Positions 16,187-24,904 of a DNA stretch of 64,000 nucleotides are shown piece by piece. The stretch comes from Zoogloea oleivorans (GTDB lineage Bacteria; Pseudomonadota; Gammaproteobacteria; Burkholderiales; Rhodocyclaceae). The translations under genes and the position numbers were made by a program. The DNA is taken from NCBI GenBank assembly GCA_030157785.1, contig JAOAUC010000025.1, forward strand, positions 1 through 64,000. The letters run 5' to 3'. Each line of letters begins with the position of its first letter. Within the stretch, counting starts at the first letter, position 1. The notes under the pieces are model-generated. The model saw nothing but the letters and a program-made list of their open reading frames with translations. It made no database searches and was not told where the DNA came from.

Positions 16187-16813
16187 ATGTTCGGACGCCT
16201 GCTGCCCCAAGAGGGCCGTTTTTTTGACCTTTTCAACACCCATGCGGAGCAAATCGTTCTTGGAGCCCAGGAACTGGTTGCACTCATGGAAGACCTGGCT
16301 GGCGCAGAAAAACATATCGCCAACATCGAGACGATCGAACAGGCCGCCGACAAAATTACCCACGAAACCGTCGCCCAGCTCCACAAGAGCTTCATCACCC
16401 CCCTCGACCGCGACGAGATCCACAGCCTCATCAATGCCATGGACGACATTCTGGATACGGTTCAGGACGTGGCCGAGTGCATGACGCTGTACCACATCCA
16501 GCGCATCACCCCTGAAGCCCTGCAACTGGCCAACGTCAGTCTGTCCTGCTGTACCCGCGTGAAGATCGTCGTCGGGCTGATCTCCAACATGGACAACGCC
16601 AGCGCCATCCTGCAGACCTGTCAGGAAATCGATCGTCTGGAAACCGACGCCGACCGCATCATGCGCGGCGCCATGTCCAAGCTCTTTCGCGACGAACGGG
16701 ATGCGCTGCAGGTCATGAAGCTCAAGGCCATCTACGAGCAGCTCGAATCCATTACCGATCGCTGCGAGGACGTCGCCAAGATCGTCGAAGGCATCGTGCT
16801 GGAAAACGCCTGA
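16187..16813 (+). CDS. DUF47/PhoU-like phosphate transport accessory protein
   Basis: A 208-residue, mostly helical protein of the DUF47 (YkaA/PhoU-like) family. Its start MFGRLLPQEGRFFDLFN and the acidic D/E motifs (ETIEQAADKITHETV, DAMDD-like NAMDDILDTVQDVAE) are the metal-binding repeats of PhoU-type bundles. It lies 7 bp before the PiT transporter gene and is surely co-transcribed. Members of this pair control phosphate uptake through the low-affinity PiT carrier. No clear Shine-Dalgarno precedes the ATG. Confidence 0.93.
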   Translation: MFGRLLPQEGRFFDLFNTHAEQIVLGAQELVALMEDLAGAEKHIANIETIEQAADKITHETVAQLHKSFITPLDRDEIHSLINAMDDILDTVQDVAECMTLYHIQRITPEALQLANVSLSCCTRVKIVVGLISNMDNASAILQTCQEIDRLETDADRIMRGAMSKLFRDERDALQVMKLKAIYEQLESITDRCEDVAKIVEGIVLENA

Positions 16814-16820
16814 GCCTCCC

Positions 16821-17831
16821 ATGGAACACGTACAGATCGGTTTCTGGGTCATCGCCGGGCTGGTGGTGATCGCCCTGCTGTTCGACTTCATGAACGGCTT
16901 TCACGATGCAGCGAATGCCATCGCCACCGTCGTTTCCACCGGCGTCCTCAAGCCCCACCAGGCCGTCGCCTGGGCCGCCTTCTTCAACTTCGTCGCCCTC
17001 TTCATCTTTCAGCTCAAGGTCGCCAGCACGGTGGGCAAAGGCATCATCGATCCAGGCGTAGTAGACCACTACCTCATCTTTGGCGCCCTCATCGGTGCCA
17101 TCGCCTGGAACGTGGTCACCTGGTATTACGGCATCCCGTCCAGTTCCTCCCACGCACTCATCGGTGGCCTGGTCGGTGCTGCTGTCGCCAAGGCTGGCAG
17201 CACGGATTCCCTGATCGCCGCCGGCATCTGGAAGACGGTTGCCTTCATCATCATTTCACCCCTGTTCGGCTACGTGCTGGGCTCGCTGACACTGGTAGCG
17301 GTGGCATGGATATGCCGCAACAAGACCCAGCGCAGGGTGGACAAGTGGTTCCGCCGCTTGCAGCTCGTCTCTGCAGCAGCCTACAGCCTGGGCCATGGTG
17401 GGAACGACGCCCAGAAAACCGTCGGCATCATCTGGATGTTGCTGATCGCCGCGGGCGTCACGGCCCAGGGTGATCCGGTGCCCATGTGGGTTGTCGTGCT
17501 GTGCTACATGTCCATTGGCCTCGGCACCCTCTTCGGCGGCTGGCGGATCGTCAAGACCATGGGCCAGCGCATCACCAAGCTCAAGCCGGTGGGTGGCTTC
17601 TGCGCCGAAACCGGCGGTGCGATCACCCTGTTCATGGCCACCAGCCTGGGCATTCCGGTGTCGACGACGCACACCATTACCGGCGCTATCGTCGGTGTCG
17701 GCTCGGTGCGCCGCACTGCCGCCGTACGCTGGGGTGTTGCCGGCAGCATCGTGTGGGCCTGGGTCCTGACCATCCCCTGCTCCGCGCTGATCGCGGCAGG
17801 CGCCTACTGGCTGGGCCGTACGCTGATGTAA
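16821..17831 (+). CDS. pit: PiT-family inorganic phosphate transporter
   Basis: A 336-residue inner-membrane protein with about ten hydrophobic segments. The two inverted PiT signature repeats are visible: DFMNGFHDAANAIATVVSTG near residue 22 and GHGGNDAQKTVGI near residue 190. IPSSSSHALIGGLVG and IPVSTTHTITGAIVG are the paired conserved loops. It imports phosphate as a metal complex in symport with protons (or Na+). The bacterial short form of about 330-340 residues typically pairs with a DUF47 gene, as here. Confidence 0.96.
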   Translation: MEHVQIGFWVIAGLVVIALLFDFMNGFHDAANAIATVVSTGVLKPHQAVAWAAFFNFVALFIFQLKVASTVGKGIIDPGVVDHYLIFGALIGAIAWNVVTWYYGIPSSSSHALIGGLVGAAVAKAGSTDSLIAAGIWKTVAFIIISPLFGYVLGSLTLVAVAWICRNKTQRRVDKWFRRLQLVSAAAYSLGHGGNDAQKTVGIIWMLLIAAGVTAQGDPVPMWVVVLCYMSIGLGTLFGGWRIVKTMGQRITKLKPVGGFCAETGGAITLFMATSLGIPVSTTHTITGAIVGVGSVRRTAAVRWGVAGSIVWAWVLTIPCSALIAAGAYWLGRTLM

Positions 17832-17837
17832 GGATCG

Positions 17838-17892
17838 CCGGGGTGCTTGACGTGCGCGAGGAGAAGCCCGATCCTCGCGCCACCCCGGTTTT
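17838..17892 (+). terminator. Two-part terminator hairpin after the PiT gene
   Basis: Outer arms CCGGGGTG/CACCCCGG (17838-17845, 17881-17888) and inner arms GCGCGAGGA/TCCTCGCGC (17854-17862, 17872-17880) form one long stem with an 8-nt bulge. TTTT follows. It should end the DUF47-PiT transcript. Confidence 0.75.
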
Positions 17893-17907
17893 CCCATATC
17901 TCGTCAG

Positions 17908-18147
17908 ATGGCCACTCCCACCCTCAAGCAGCAAAAGACCTTCGCCCTCATCCGCATCATCGGCGGCCTGGCAGCGGCAAGCGTTCTCGGTTACTCCTTC
18001 GTCACCAACATACTGGCCGGCCAGCCTGCCGAAGGCCCGGTTCTGATGACCGGCCTTATGGCCTTTGTCGGCCTCGGTTATTCGGCTTTCTACACCCGCA
18101 AGCTGAGCCGCGTCGCGGAAGCTGAAAAAGGTGCGGAGCCACGTTGA
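17908..18147 (+). CDS. Small two-helix membrane protein
   Basis: A 79-residue protein with two hydrophobic segments (about 15-37 and 44-62) joined by a short polar loop, and a charged tail RKLSRVAEAEKGAEPR. No family is recognised. Its stop codon overlaps the TTG start of the DUF1615 lipoprotein, so the two are likely coupled and may act at the same membrane. Confidence 0.6.
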   Translation: MATPTLKQQKTFALIRIIGGLAAASVLGYSFVTNILAGQPAEGPVLMTGLMAFVGLGYSAFYTRKLSRVAEAEKGAEPR

Positions 18148-19424
18148 CGCACGCCATCGGCAAGCTCGCCGGCCTGATAGTCGGCGTTACCCTGCTCGGC
18201 GGCTGTGCAAGTACCGGCCCGCTCGAATCACGCCCCTCGCCAAAGCTTCCCCCGGTGCCCGGCGAGCCGGCGTCCCAAAGCCGCCCGCTGCCGACGCCCG
18301 AGCCTCCGCGGACGCTTCCGTCGCCCCTCCCGGCTCAGCCAGCCACGCCTCCGCCGCCCATCGCCCCCAAGCCGCCCGTCGCCACCTACCCCGGCGAACG
18401 GGAAGGCCGCGCCCTGGTTGCCCGCTTCATCCCGCCCCAGATAAAGGAACGGGATGGGTGGGCCAGCGACATCTTTGGCGCCTTCTCGGCCCTGCGAATT
18501 TTCCCTACGCCGGATAACATCTGCGCAGTGGTCGCGGTCATCGAGCAGGAGTCCACCTTCCAAGCCGATCCAGTGGTGGCAGGCCTTCCGCAGATCGTCT
18601 GGAAGGAAATCGACAGCCGGCGCGAACGCCTGCACCTGCCCAAGCTCCTCGTCGATGCCGCCTTCCTCAAGAGTTCCCCCGACGGTCGCAGCTACAAGGC
18701 GCGCGTCGACGCCCTGCGCACCGAAAAGCAGATGAACGAACTGTTCGAGGACATGATCTCGGAATTCCCCAACGGCAAATCCCTGCTCGGCGGCTACAAC
18801 CCGGTACGGACCGGCGGCCCGATGCAGGTCAGCGTGGCTTTCGCCGAAGACCAGGTGAAAGAAAAAGCCTATCCCTACCCGCGACGCGGCAGCATACGCA
18901 ACGAGGTCTTCAGCCGTAGGGGTGGCGTCTATTTCGGGGTGGCCATCCTGCTCGATTACCCGGCGCCCTACACCAAGCCCCTGTACCGCTTTGCCGACTT
19001 CAACGCCGGACGCTACAGCAGCCGCAACGCGGCCTTCCAGAGCGCCCTGGCGCGCCTCAGCGGCCAGCCCCTTGCCCTAGATGGCGACCTGCTCCGCTAC
19101 ACCAACGGATCACCGTCAGCCGAACCAAGTACGACGCTCATAGCACTACAGAGCCTCCGCGGGCGGCTGGCCCTGTCCCGCTCGGAGATCGAGCGCGACC
19201 TGCGCTTCGAAAAGACGGCCCAGTTCGCCCAGACCCAGCTCTACGCCAAAGTCTTCACCCTGGCCGACGCTGCGGCAGGTGGCCGCCTGGCTCGCGAGGC
19301 AATGCCGCAGATCGACCTGAAAAGCCCAAAAATCCAGCGCAAACTCACCACTGGCTGGTTTGCCGAGCGGGTAGACGCACGCCATCGCACATGCCTGGGA
19401 AGAGACCCGTCCTCGCTGCCCTGA
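18144..19424 (+). CDS. DUF1615-family lipoprotein
   Basis: A 426-residue predicted lipoprotein. It appears to start at TTG 18144 (MTHAIGKLAGLIVGVTLLGGC), with GGAG 6 nt upstream and the codon overlapping the stop of the preceding gene. The lipobox LLGGC at about residue 17-21 marks the acylated Cys. A Pro-rich linker (about 30-80) probably spans the periplasm, followed by the DUF1615 domain, whose CAVVAVIEQESTFQADP stretch recalls the active-site Glu region of lytic-transglycosylase-like folds. Molecular function is not established; an envelope or peptidoglycan role is inferred. Confidence 0.82.
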   Translation: MTHAIGKLAGLIVGVTLLGGCASTGPLESRPSPKLPPVPGEPASQSRPLPTPEPPRTLPSPLPAQPATPPPPIAPKPPVATYPGEREGRALVARFIPPQIKERDGWASDIFGAFSALRIFPTPDNICAVVAVIEQESTFQADPVVAGLPQIVWKEIDSRRERLHLPKLLVDAAFLKSSPDGRSYKARVDALRTEKQMNELFEDMISEFPNGKSLLGGYNPVRTGGPMQVSVAFAEDQVKEKAYPYPRRGSIRNEVFSRRGGVYFGVAILLDYPAPYTKPLYRFADFNAGRYSSRNAAFQSALARLSGQPLALDGDLLRYTNGSPSAEPSTTLIALQSLRGRLALSRSEIERDLRFEKTAQFAQTQLYAKVFTLADAAAGGRLAREAMPQIDLKSPKIQRKLTTGWFAERVDARHRTCLGRDPSSLP

Positions 19425-19562
19425 TTCACGCTATAGCGCCCTGCGAATTCCTTGATCCAGACCATACGCGAGGGTACGGACGACCTTTACAATCGAGTAC
19501 AGGCTGTGCCGCAAAGGCATGGTTTAATTCACGATAAAACGATGTCAAAGGGAGAGAAGCAC

Positions 19563-20858
19563 ATGAGTTTCCAGGCGCAATACGCCAGCAAGCGCGTCAC
19601 CGCGGACGAAGCAATCCGCCATGTTCACAACGGCGACACCATCGTGGTTCCGACCGCGGTAGCCGAGCCTCCGGCGCTTCTCACCGCGCTGTCCGAGCAC
19701 CGTCGCGATTTCCGCGATGTGAAAGTGTCCCAGATCCTGGCCGTGCGCAAGTTCGGCTACCTTGATCCGGCAACCGCCGAACACGTCCGGCATGTGGCCT
19801 ATTTCTTCAGCGGGGCCACCCGTCCCGGCTTCAAGGAAGGCGCTGTCGATTTCTACCCGAGCTACTTCTCGGAAATGCCGCAGTTGATCGATCGTGGCCT
19901 GATGCCTGCCGAGGTGGTATTCACCCAGGCTTCGCCGATGGACAAACACGGCTACTTCTCGCTGGGTCTTGCGCCGGACTACACGATGGCCGCCATTCGC
20001 AAAGCCCGTGCGGTGATCGTCGAAGTGAACCCCAACGTTCCCTACGCTTTCGGCAACTGCCACATCCATATTTCCCAGGTCACTGCCCTGGTCGAAAACG
20101 ATGAGCCGGTACTCGAAGTGGGTCTGCCGACCATAGGCCCCGTGCAGGAAGCCATCGGCAAATACGTGGCCGACATGATCGACGACGGTTCGACCCTGCA
20201 GATCGGCTATGGCGGCATTCCGGACGCAGTGGTGATGCAATTGACCCACAAGCACGACCTGGGCATCCACACCGAAATGATCGGCGACGGGATTCTGACC
20301 CTGCTCGAGGCCGGTGCCGTGACCAACCGCCGCAAGAACTACATGCCGGGCAAGATGGTGGCCACCTTTGCGCTGGGCTCCAAGAAGCTCTACAACTGGA
20401 TCGATCGCAATCCGATGATCGAGATGCACCCGGTGGACTTCACCAACGATCCTTACCTGGCCGGTCAGAACGACAACCTGATGTGCATCAACGCCACGCT
20501 GGAAATCGACTTCCTCGGCCAGTGCGGCTCCGAGAGCCTCGGTCCGCTCCCCTACTCCGGCACCGGCGGCCAGTCCGACTTCGTGCGGGCAGCCAACCGC
20601 TCCAAAGGCGGCAAGGCCTTCATCGTGGTCCCCTCCACGGCCAAGGGCGACACGATCTCCCGCATCGTCCCGACCCTGACGCCGGGCACGCATGTATCCA
20701 CCAGCAAGAATGACATCAATTACGTGGTGACCGAATACGGTGTGGCCCAACTGCGCGGCAAGAGTGCCAAGCAGCGCACCCAGGCTCTCATAGCCATTGC
20801 TCACCCGAACTTCCGTGCCGAACTGACGGAAACCGCCAAGAAGATGCACTTGCTGTAA
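19563..20858 (+). CDS. Acetyl-CoA hydrolase/transferase family CoA-transferase
   Basis: A 431-residue class-I CoA-transferase of the acetyl-CoA hydrolase/4-hydroxybutyrate CoA-transferase family. GGGAGAG precedes the ATG at 19563. N-terminal domain about 1-180, C-terminal domain about 185-430. The probable catalytic Glu is residue 238 in GIHTEMI, the position that forms the glutamyl-CoA thioester in 4-hydroxybutyrate CoA-transferase. The oxyanion/CoA-binding region includes GYGGIPDAV and GTGGQSDF. It moves CoA between acetyl-CoA (or propionyl-CoA) and a short acid such as acetate, butyrate or succinate; the exact acceptor cannot be read from sequence. Encoded alone, convergent with rlmJ. Confidence 0.92.
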   Translation: MSFQAQYASKRVTADEAIRHVHNGDTIVVPTAVAEPPALLTALSEHRRDFRDVKVSQILAVRKFGYLDPATAEHVRHVAYFFSGATRPGFKEGAVDFYPSYFSEMPQLIDRGLMPAEVVFTQASPMDKHGYFSLGLAPDYTMAAIRKARAVIVEVNPNVPYAFGNCHIHISQVTALVENDEPVLEVGLPTIGPVQEAIGKYVADMIDDGSTLQIGYGGIPDAVVMQLTHKHDLGIHTEMIGDGILTLLEAGAVTNRRKNYMPGKMVATFALGSKKLYNWIDRNPMIEMHPVDFTNDPYLAGQNDNLMCINATLEIDFLGQCGSESLGPLPYSGTGGQSDFVRAANRSKGGKAFIVVPSTAKGDTISRIVPTLTPGTHVSTSKNDINYVVTEYGVAQLRGKSAKQRTQALIAIAHPNFRAELTETAKKMHLL

Positions 20859-20884
20859 TTCACAACAGCAATACGTCAAGGCAT

Positions 20885-20914
20885 CTTGCGCCCCGGCTCC
20901 GGCCGGGGCGCAAG
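20885..20914. terminator. Bidirectional terminator hairpin between the CoA-transferase and rlmJ
   Basis: A perfect 13-bp GC-rich stem (20885-20897 with 20902-20914) and 4-nt loop sits between two convergent genes. A short T-run (GCGCTTT) follows on the plus strand. It probably ends both transcripts. Confidence 0.7.
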
Positions 20915-20934
20915 CGCTTTAAAACTGTTCCCGC

Positions 20935-21783
20935 TTAAGGAATCATCGCTTCCAGTTCAAACTTGGCGCCTTCATCCAGGCCAAGCACCTGCACCAGGTA
21001 CGGCATCACTTTCTTCAGCGTCGCCGGCAAGCTCCACGGCGGATTGACGATGAACAGCCCGCTGCCGTACATCCCGTAGCCGTCTGCCGACGGCTTTTGC
21101 ACGTCCAGGCTCACATTCAGCCAACTGGTGATCGGTAGGCGCTTGAGCTTGTCCGGCAACTCACGTGCCATCATCGAATTCAAGCGCGGAATCCACACCA
21201 TGTAAGTGCCTGTCGGAAAGCGGCGCAGGCTTTCCTTCATCATCGTAAGAACGGTACGGTAATCGGTCTTCACCTCGTAGGGCGGATCGATGAGAACCAG
21301 TGCCCGCCGGGTCGGCGGCGGCAGGAAGGCGTTGATGCCGGTGAAGCCGTCGAGCTCCTGGATCATGACCTTGTTGCCGGCGTTTTCGAAGGTTTTCTGC
21401 AGCAGGCGGCTGTCCGACGGATGCAGTTCAAACAGGCGCATCCGGTCGTCTTCCCGCAGCAGCGGTTCGGCGCAGCAGGGTGAGCCGGGATAGAGGTGCA
21501 GTTTGCCCTTGTTGGGGTTGAGGTCACGCACCAGCTTGAGGTAGCTCTTCAACTCCGCCGGCACGTCCTTGCGGCCAAGAATGCGGCCGATGCCCTGCTC
21601 GTACTCCGCGTTCTTGCGTGCAAAGGCCTGGTCCAGTGCGTAGCAACCGGCTCCTGCATGGGTATCGATGTACCAGTAGGGTTTGTCCTTCTGGTTGAAG
21701 TACTCGAGCAACTGGACGAGAACGAAGTGCTTGAGCACGTCGGCGTGATTGCCGGCATGGAAGGCGTGGCGGTAACTCAACAT
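20935..21783 (-). CDS. rlmJ: 23S rRNA (adenine2030-N6)-methyltransferase
   Basis: A 282-residue SAM-dependent methyltransferase that modifies A2030 of 23S rRNA. The start MLSYRHAFHAGNHADVLKH is the RlmJ signature. YIDTHAGAGCYAL is the SAM-binding motif I and DPPY at 166-169 is the N6-adenine catalytic motif. LYPGSPCCAEPLLR and ADGYGMYGSGLFIVNPPW are further RlmJ-typical blocks. Full family length, with no obvious operon partner. Confidence 0.97.
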   Translation of the reverse strand: MLSYRHAFHAGNHADVLKHFVLVQLLEYFNQKDKPYWYIDTHAGAGCYALDQAFARKNAEYEQGIGRILGRKDVPAELKSYLKLVRDLNPNKGKLHLYPGSPCCAEPLLREDDRMRLFELHPSDSRLLQKTFENAGNKVMIQELDGFTGINAFLPPPTRRALVLIDPPYEVKTDYRTVLTMMKESLRRFPTGTYMVWIPRLNSMMARELPDKLKRLPITSWLNVSLDVQKPSADGYGMYGSGLFIVNPPWSLPATLKKVMPYLVQVLGLDEGAKFELEAMIP

Positions 21784-21863
21784 GGCGAATGCGCCCGGAA
21801 ACGGGTACTAAGGATCAGGGTCGCGATGCTATCACCTCGACCGCCCTGCCGCCTCTCCGACGA

Positions 21864-22223
21864 TCATTCCGGTGCATTGTATTTGCGCCGCGAGCCATGA
21901 AAAAGCGCTACGGGGTACTTGGCTTCATTCTTGGCCAGCTTGACACGAGTGGCCGCGTCCAGATCAATGCCGGCCCGCTCGGCGATCAGCAGCAGGTAGA
22001 GCAGCACATCGGCGCACTCGTCCTCCAGGGCCTCGCGCTCATGCAGATCAGCCGGCAGGCTGGCGATCTCCTGGTCGCTCTTCCACTGGGTCAGCTCCAG
22101 CATTTCGCTGGCCTCCAGGTTGAGAGACACGATCAGGTTGCGCAGGGAATGGAATTGGGCCCAGTCCCGGGCGTCCCGGAAGGCCGTGACCAGCCGGGTA
22201 AGTTCATCGAGATCGCCAGCCAT
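21864..22223 (-). CDS. MazG-like nucleotide pyrophosphohydrolase (dCTPase/RS21-C6 type)
   Basis: A 119-residue all-helical NTP pyrophosphohydrolase. The EASEMLE and EDECADVLLYLL motifs supply the EXXE and EXXD acidic residues that bind magnesium in the MazG/RS21-C6 fold. Single-domain proteins of this size hydrolyse non-canonical or excess (d)NTPs, often dCTP derivatives, in nucleotide-pool cleaning. The ATG lies 3 bp after the stop of the enoyl-CoA hydratase gene, so the two form an operon, although their functions are unrelated. Confidence 0.9.
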   Translation of the reverse strand: MAGDLDELTRLVTAFRDARDWAQFHSLRNLIVSLNLEASEMLELTQWKSDQEIASLPADLHEREALEDECADVLLYLLLIAERAGIDLDAATRVKLAKNEAKYPVALFHGSRRKYNAPE

Positions 22224-22226
22224 GGC

Positions 22227-23018
22227 TCAGCCCCTCTTGCGGTCGAGGAAGGCCGCCACTGCCGTGTCGTGCTCTTCCGACGTGTGGGTCAGGGCCTGGT
22301 AGGCCGCCGACAGTTCGAGAACCGTGTCGAGCCGGCTGGTCTGGGCTTCACGCATCAGGCGCTTGGTCATGCGCAAGGCCTGACCCGGATTGGCGGCCAT
22401 CCGTTCGGCCAGCGCCCGGGCCTCGTCGAGCAGTCTGTCGGCCGGCACCACCTTCGACACCAGACCGATCGCCAAGGCCTGCTGCGCATCCAGCAGATCG
22501 CCGGTAAAGCTCATTTCTGCGGCCTTCGCGTAGCCCACCACTCGCTGCAGCAGCCAGGCGCCGCCATCGCCAGGAATCAGCCCGAGCTTGACGAAGCTCT
22601 CGGCAAAGCTGGCCTTATCTGAGGCGATGCGGATGTCGGCCATGCAGGCCAGGTCACAGCCGGCGCCAATCGCCGGGCCATTCACCGCGGCGATGGTTGG
22701 CACGTCAAGACGATAGAAGGCCAGCGGAATGCGCTGAATACCGTTGCGGTAGTTCTCCCGCACCGCCATGCCGCCCCCTGCTGCCAGGCCGCGCTTGTCG
22801 CGAAAATCCTTGACGTTGCCACCGGCACAGAACGCACTCCCGGCGCCGGTGAGGATCACCACCTTCACCGACTGACCCCTCTGAACCCGCTCGCAGGCCA
22901 GCACCACGGCGTCCCACTGAGCCTGGCTGGAGAGGGCGTTGCGCTCCTCAGGGGCATTGAGGGTCAGGGTCACGACCCCGCCCTGCTGTTCGAAAACCAC
23001 AAAATCCGTCGTCACCAC
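22227..23018 (-). CDS. Enoyl-CoA hydratase/isomerase family protein
   Basis: A 263-residue crotonase-superfamily enzyme. FCAGGNVKDF and AAVNGPAIGAGCDLACMADIRIAS are the two oxyanion-hole stretches, and AEMSFTGDLLDAQQALAIGLVSKVVP is the typical downstream block (quoted in part; around residues 170-195). The catalytic Glu expected after the second stretch is present in SFAESFVKLGLIPGDGG. It may be a hydratase of beta-oxidation or an isomerase; substrate length is not decidable. It is the first gene of a two-gene unit with the MazG-like gene. Confidence 0.92.
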   Translation of the reverse strand: MVTTDFVVFEQQGGVVTLTLNAPEERNALSSQAQWDAVVLACERVQRGQSVKVVILTGAGSAFCAGGNVKDFRDKRGLAAGGGMAVRENYRNGIQRIPLAFYRLDVPTIAAVNGPAIGAGCDLACMADIRIASDKASFAESFVKLGLIPGDGGAWLLQRVVGYAKAAEMSFTGDLLDAQQALAIGLVSKVVPADRLLDEARALAERMAANPGQALRMTKRLMREAQTSRLDTVLELSAAYQALTHTSEEHDTAVAAFLDRKRG

Positions 23019-23222
23019 TTCGCTCTCCTCCTGTTTCCGGACTAGCCCCGGATGCTTTGCCCAGGCCCTCGAAAGGCTGAGCTAAGCCCTTATTTCCCTT
23101 ACGGAAAGGGGCAACAAAGCGCCCCATTCCCCTTGCGCTCGACTGTCACCCTGATATTATGGCGCGCTCTTCGGCTGGCCATTCGGCGGCACGGCCGAAA
23201 CTTAACTAAAACAGGAAAAAAT

Positions 23223-23744
23223 ATGCCGATATACCGCCTCGGAGAGCTTGCTCCGCAGTTGCAGGAGGGAGTCTGGATTGCCGAAAACGCCACCGTCATC
23301 GGCGATGTCCGGCTTGGACGTAACGTGAACATCTGGTTCGGCGCCATTCTGCGCGGCGACAACGACCCGATCACGATCGGCGACAACACAAACGTGCAGG
23401 ACGGCTCGGTCCTGCATACGGACGACGGCGTGCCGCTGGACATCGGTGCCAACGTAACCATCGGCCACAAGGTCATGCTCCACGGCTGTACCGTGGGCGA
23501 AGGCTCGCTGATCGGCATCAACGCCGTGGTGCTGAACCGGGCGGTGGTCGGCAAGCACTGCCTGATCGGCGCCAACTCGCTCATTCCCGAAGGCAAGGTG
23601 ATTCCCGACCGCTCGCTGGTATGCGGCTCCCCGGGACGGATCATTCGCGAGCTGACGGACCACGAGGTCAGCCGCCTGCAGGCCAGCGCTGACGGCTATG
23701 TGAATAACGCCCTGCGCTACCAGGAAGACCTGGTCAAGCTTTAA
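23223..23744 (+). CDS. Gamma-class carbonic anhydrase-like protein (YrdA/CaiE family)
   Basis: A 173-residue left-handed beta-helix protein made of hexapeptide repeats (for example VIGDVRLGRNVNIW, TIGDNTNVQDGSVL, NVTIGHKVMLHGC). Zinc-ligand His residues are at about 65, 82 and 87, as in gamma carbonic anhydrases. AGGA lies 6 nt before the ATG at 23223, and the family start MPIYRLGE fits. These YrdA/PaaY-type proteins form trimers; some hydrate CO2 and others act as thioesterases. It is divergent from the enoyl-CoA hydratase unit. Confidence 0.92.
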   Translation: MPIYRLGELAPQLQEGVWIAENATVIGDVRLGRNVNIWFGAILRGDNDPITIGDNTNVQDGSVLHTDDGVPLDIGANVTIGHKVMLHGCTVGEGSLIGINAVVLNRAVVGKHCLIGANSLIPEGKVIPDRSLVCGSPGRIIRELTDHEVSRLQASADGYVNNALRYQEDLVKL

Positions 23745-23784
23745 GGGCTGGCAAGCGTGCGCTGCGGGCCGGGCCCGCTGGCGT

Positions 23785-24645
23785 TCACACCAGAGTCAGC
23801 ATGACCGGCTGATGATCCGAGGCCGCGGTTGCCTGATCGACCGCCACTGCCTCGACCCGATCCACCAGGTCGGCACTGACAAAGAAGTAATCGCAGCAAT
23901 ACGTGCGATCCGGCCACTCAGCGCCGTTCAGCCCCACCGTGCTCAGATGGGGAATCTCGCTGTAGCAGGCATTCCACGCATCTTCCCAACCCGACACATC
24001 GGCGCTGATCGGTGCCGTCATGCGGTAGTACTCCGGGCTGCCCGGCTCGCAATTGAAATCACCGCACACCACCGCCGAAGACGGACGCGGCCACACCGCA
24101 AACGGCGAGTCCACCTTGGCATTGTGACCAGCGACCTGCCCGCCCATGTCGGCCAGGCGCACCGCGTCCGACTGCAAGGTGTGCAGCGCCGCGATCTGGG
24201 TCATGCGCTGGATCCGCGAGTAGTACTCCAGGTGGGTATTCATCACCCGGACCGGACCGTTCGGTCCTTCCACGATCACCTCCAGACACACCCGCGGCAT
24301 GCTCGGCACACCCTCCTCGGGCGGACGCGGCAAGCTGTGGCGAAAAACCTGCCCGACAGGCAGACGCGACAGGGTCAGGTTGCCGAAGCGACTGCGGCCG
24401 CCGGCACCATCCGGCACATCCACGCCTCCTGCAAAATGGACGCTGTAAGCAGGAAAAGCCTCCGCAAACACAGCCACCTCATCGATCGGCACGCCGCCCT
24501 GCAGGCCGGCAAAACCGACTGCCACCTCTTGCAGGCACATCACGTCAAAATCGCCCAGCGTACGAATGGCCGAGATCGTGCGGCCGAGGTCCACCACCCC
24601 GTCGGCGCCCCGCCCCCACTGAATATTCCAGCTCAGTAGTTTCAT
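23785..24645 (-). CDS. Endonuclease/exonuclease/phosphatase family protein
   Basis: A 286-residue metal-dependent hydrolase of the EEP (DNase I-like) fold. The start MKLLSWNIQWGRG is the usual family N-terminus; a 25-codon extension upstream is open but not convincing. Catalytic motifs in order: SWNIQW, CLQEV (metal-binding Glu), MNTHLEYYS, CGDFNCEPGS and the C-terminal SDHQPV. No signal peptide or membrane segment. Family members cleave DNA or phosphoesters; the substrate is unknown. Convergent with the gamma carbonic anhydrase-like gene. Confidence 0.9.
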   Translation of the reverse strand: MKLLSWNIQWGRGADGVVDLGRTISAIRTLGDFDVMCLQEVAVGFAGLQGGVPIDEVAVFAEAFPAYSVHFAGGVDVPDGAGGRSRFGNLTLSRLPVGQVFRHSLPRPPEEGVPSMPRVCLEVIVEGPNGPVRVMNTHLEYYSRIQRMTQIAALHTLQSDAVRLADMGGQVAGHNAKVDSPFAVWPRPSSAVVCGDFNCEPGSPEYYRMTAPISADVSGWEDAWNACYSEIPHLSTVGLNGAEWPDRTYCCDYFFVSADLVDRVEAVAVDQATAASDHQPVMLTLV

Positions 24646-24789
24646 TGAAAAGTCAGCTCTCCATGGTCTTCGATCCCTCCCGGACAAGCCCGCGGAGATC
24701 ATTAACAACGAGAATAGCAAGCCTGCAGCGGAGCCTCCTCCCCTATCCTCGACGTGCTGTGCTCAATTGCCGAATGCCTTGCAGGTCTT

Positions 24790-24812
24790 TGATAAAAACA
24801 GGATTTTTATCA
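24790..24812. promoter_or_regulatory. Perfect 9-bp inverted repeat TGATAAAAA-N5-TTTTTATCA
   Basis: An AT-rich perfect inverted repeat (24790-24798, 24804-24812) in the 259-bp divergent region between the EEP hydrolase and HDOD genes. It could be a regulator-binding site or act as a terminator-like hairpin. The rest of the intergenic region shows no other clear signal. Confidence 0.5.
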
Positions 24813-24904
24813 CGAACGAAAAATTCAACAAGTTCATGAGGCACCATTAAAGCGGGCATCGTGGCTGCCGTAAATCCTTTTGTCCCCTGTTCATCCTCAC
24901 GATC

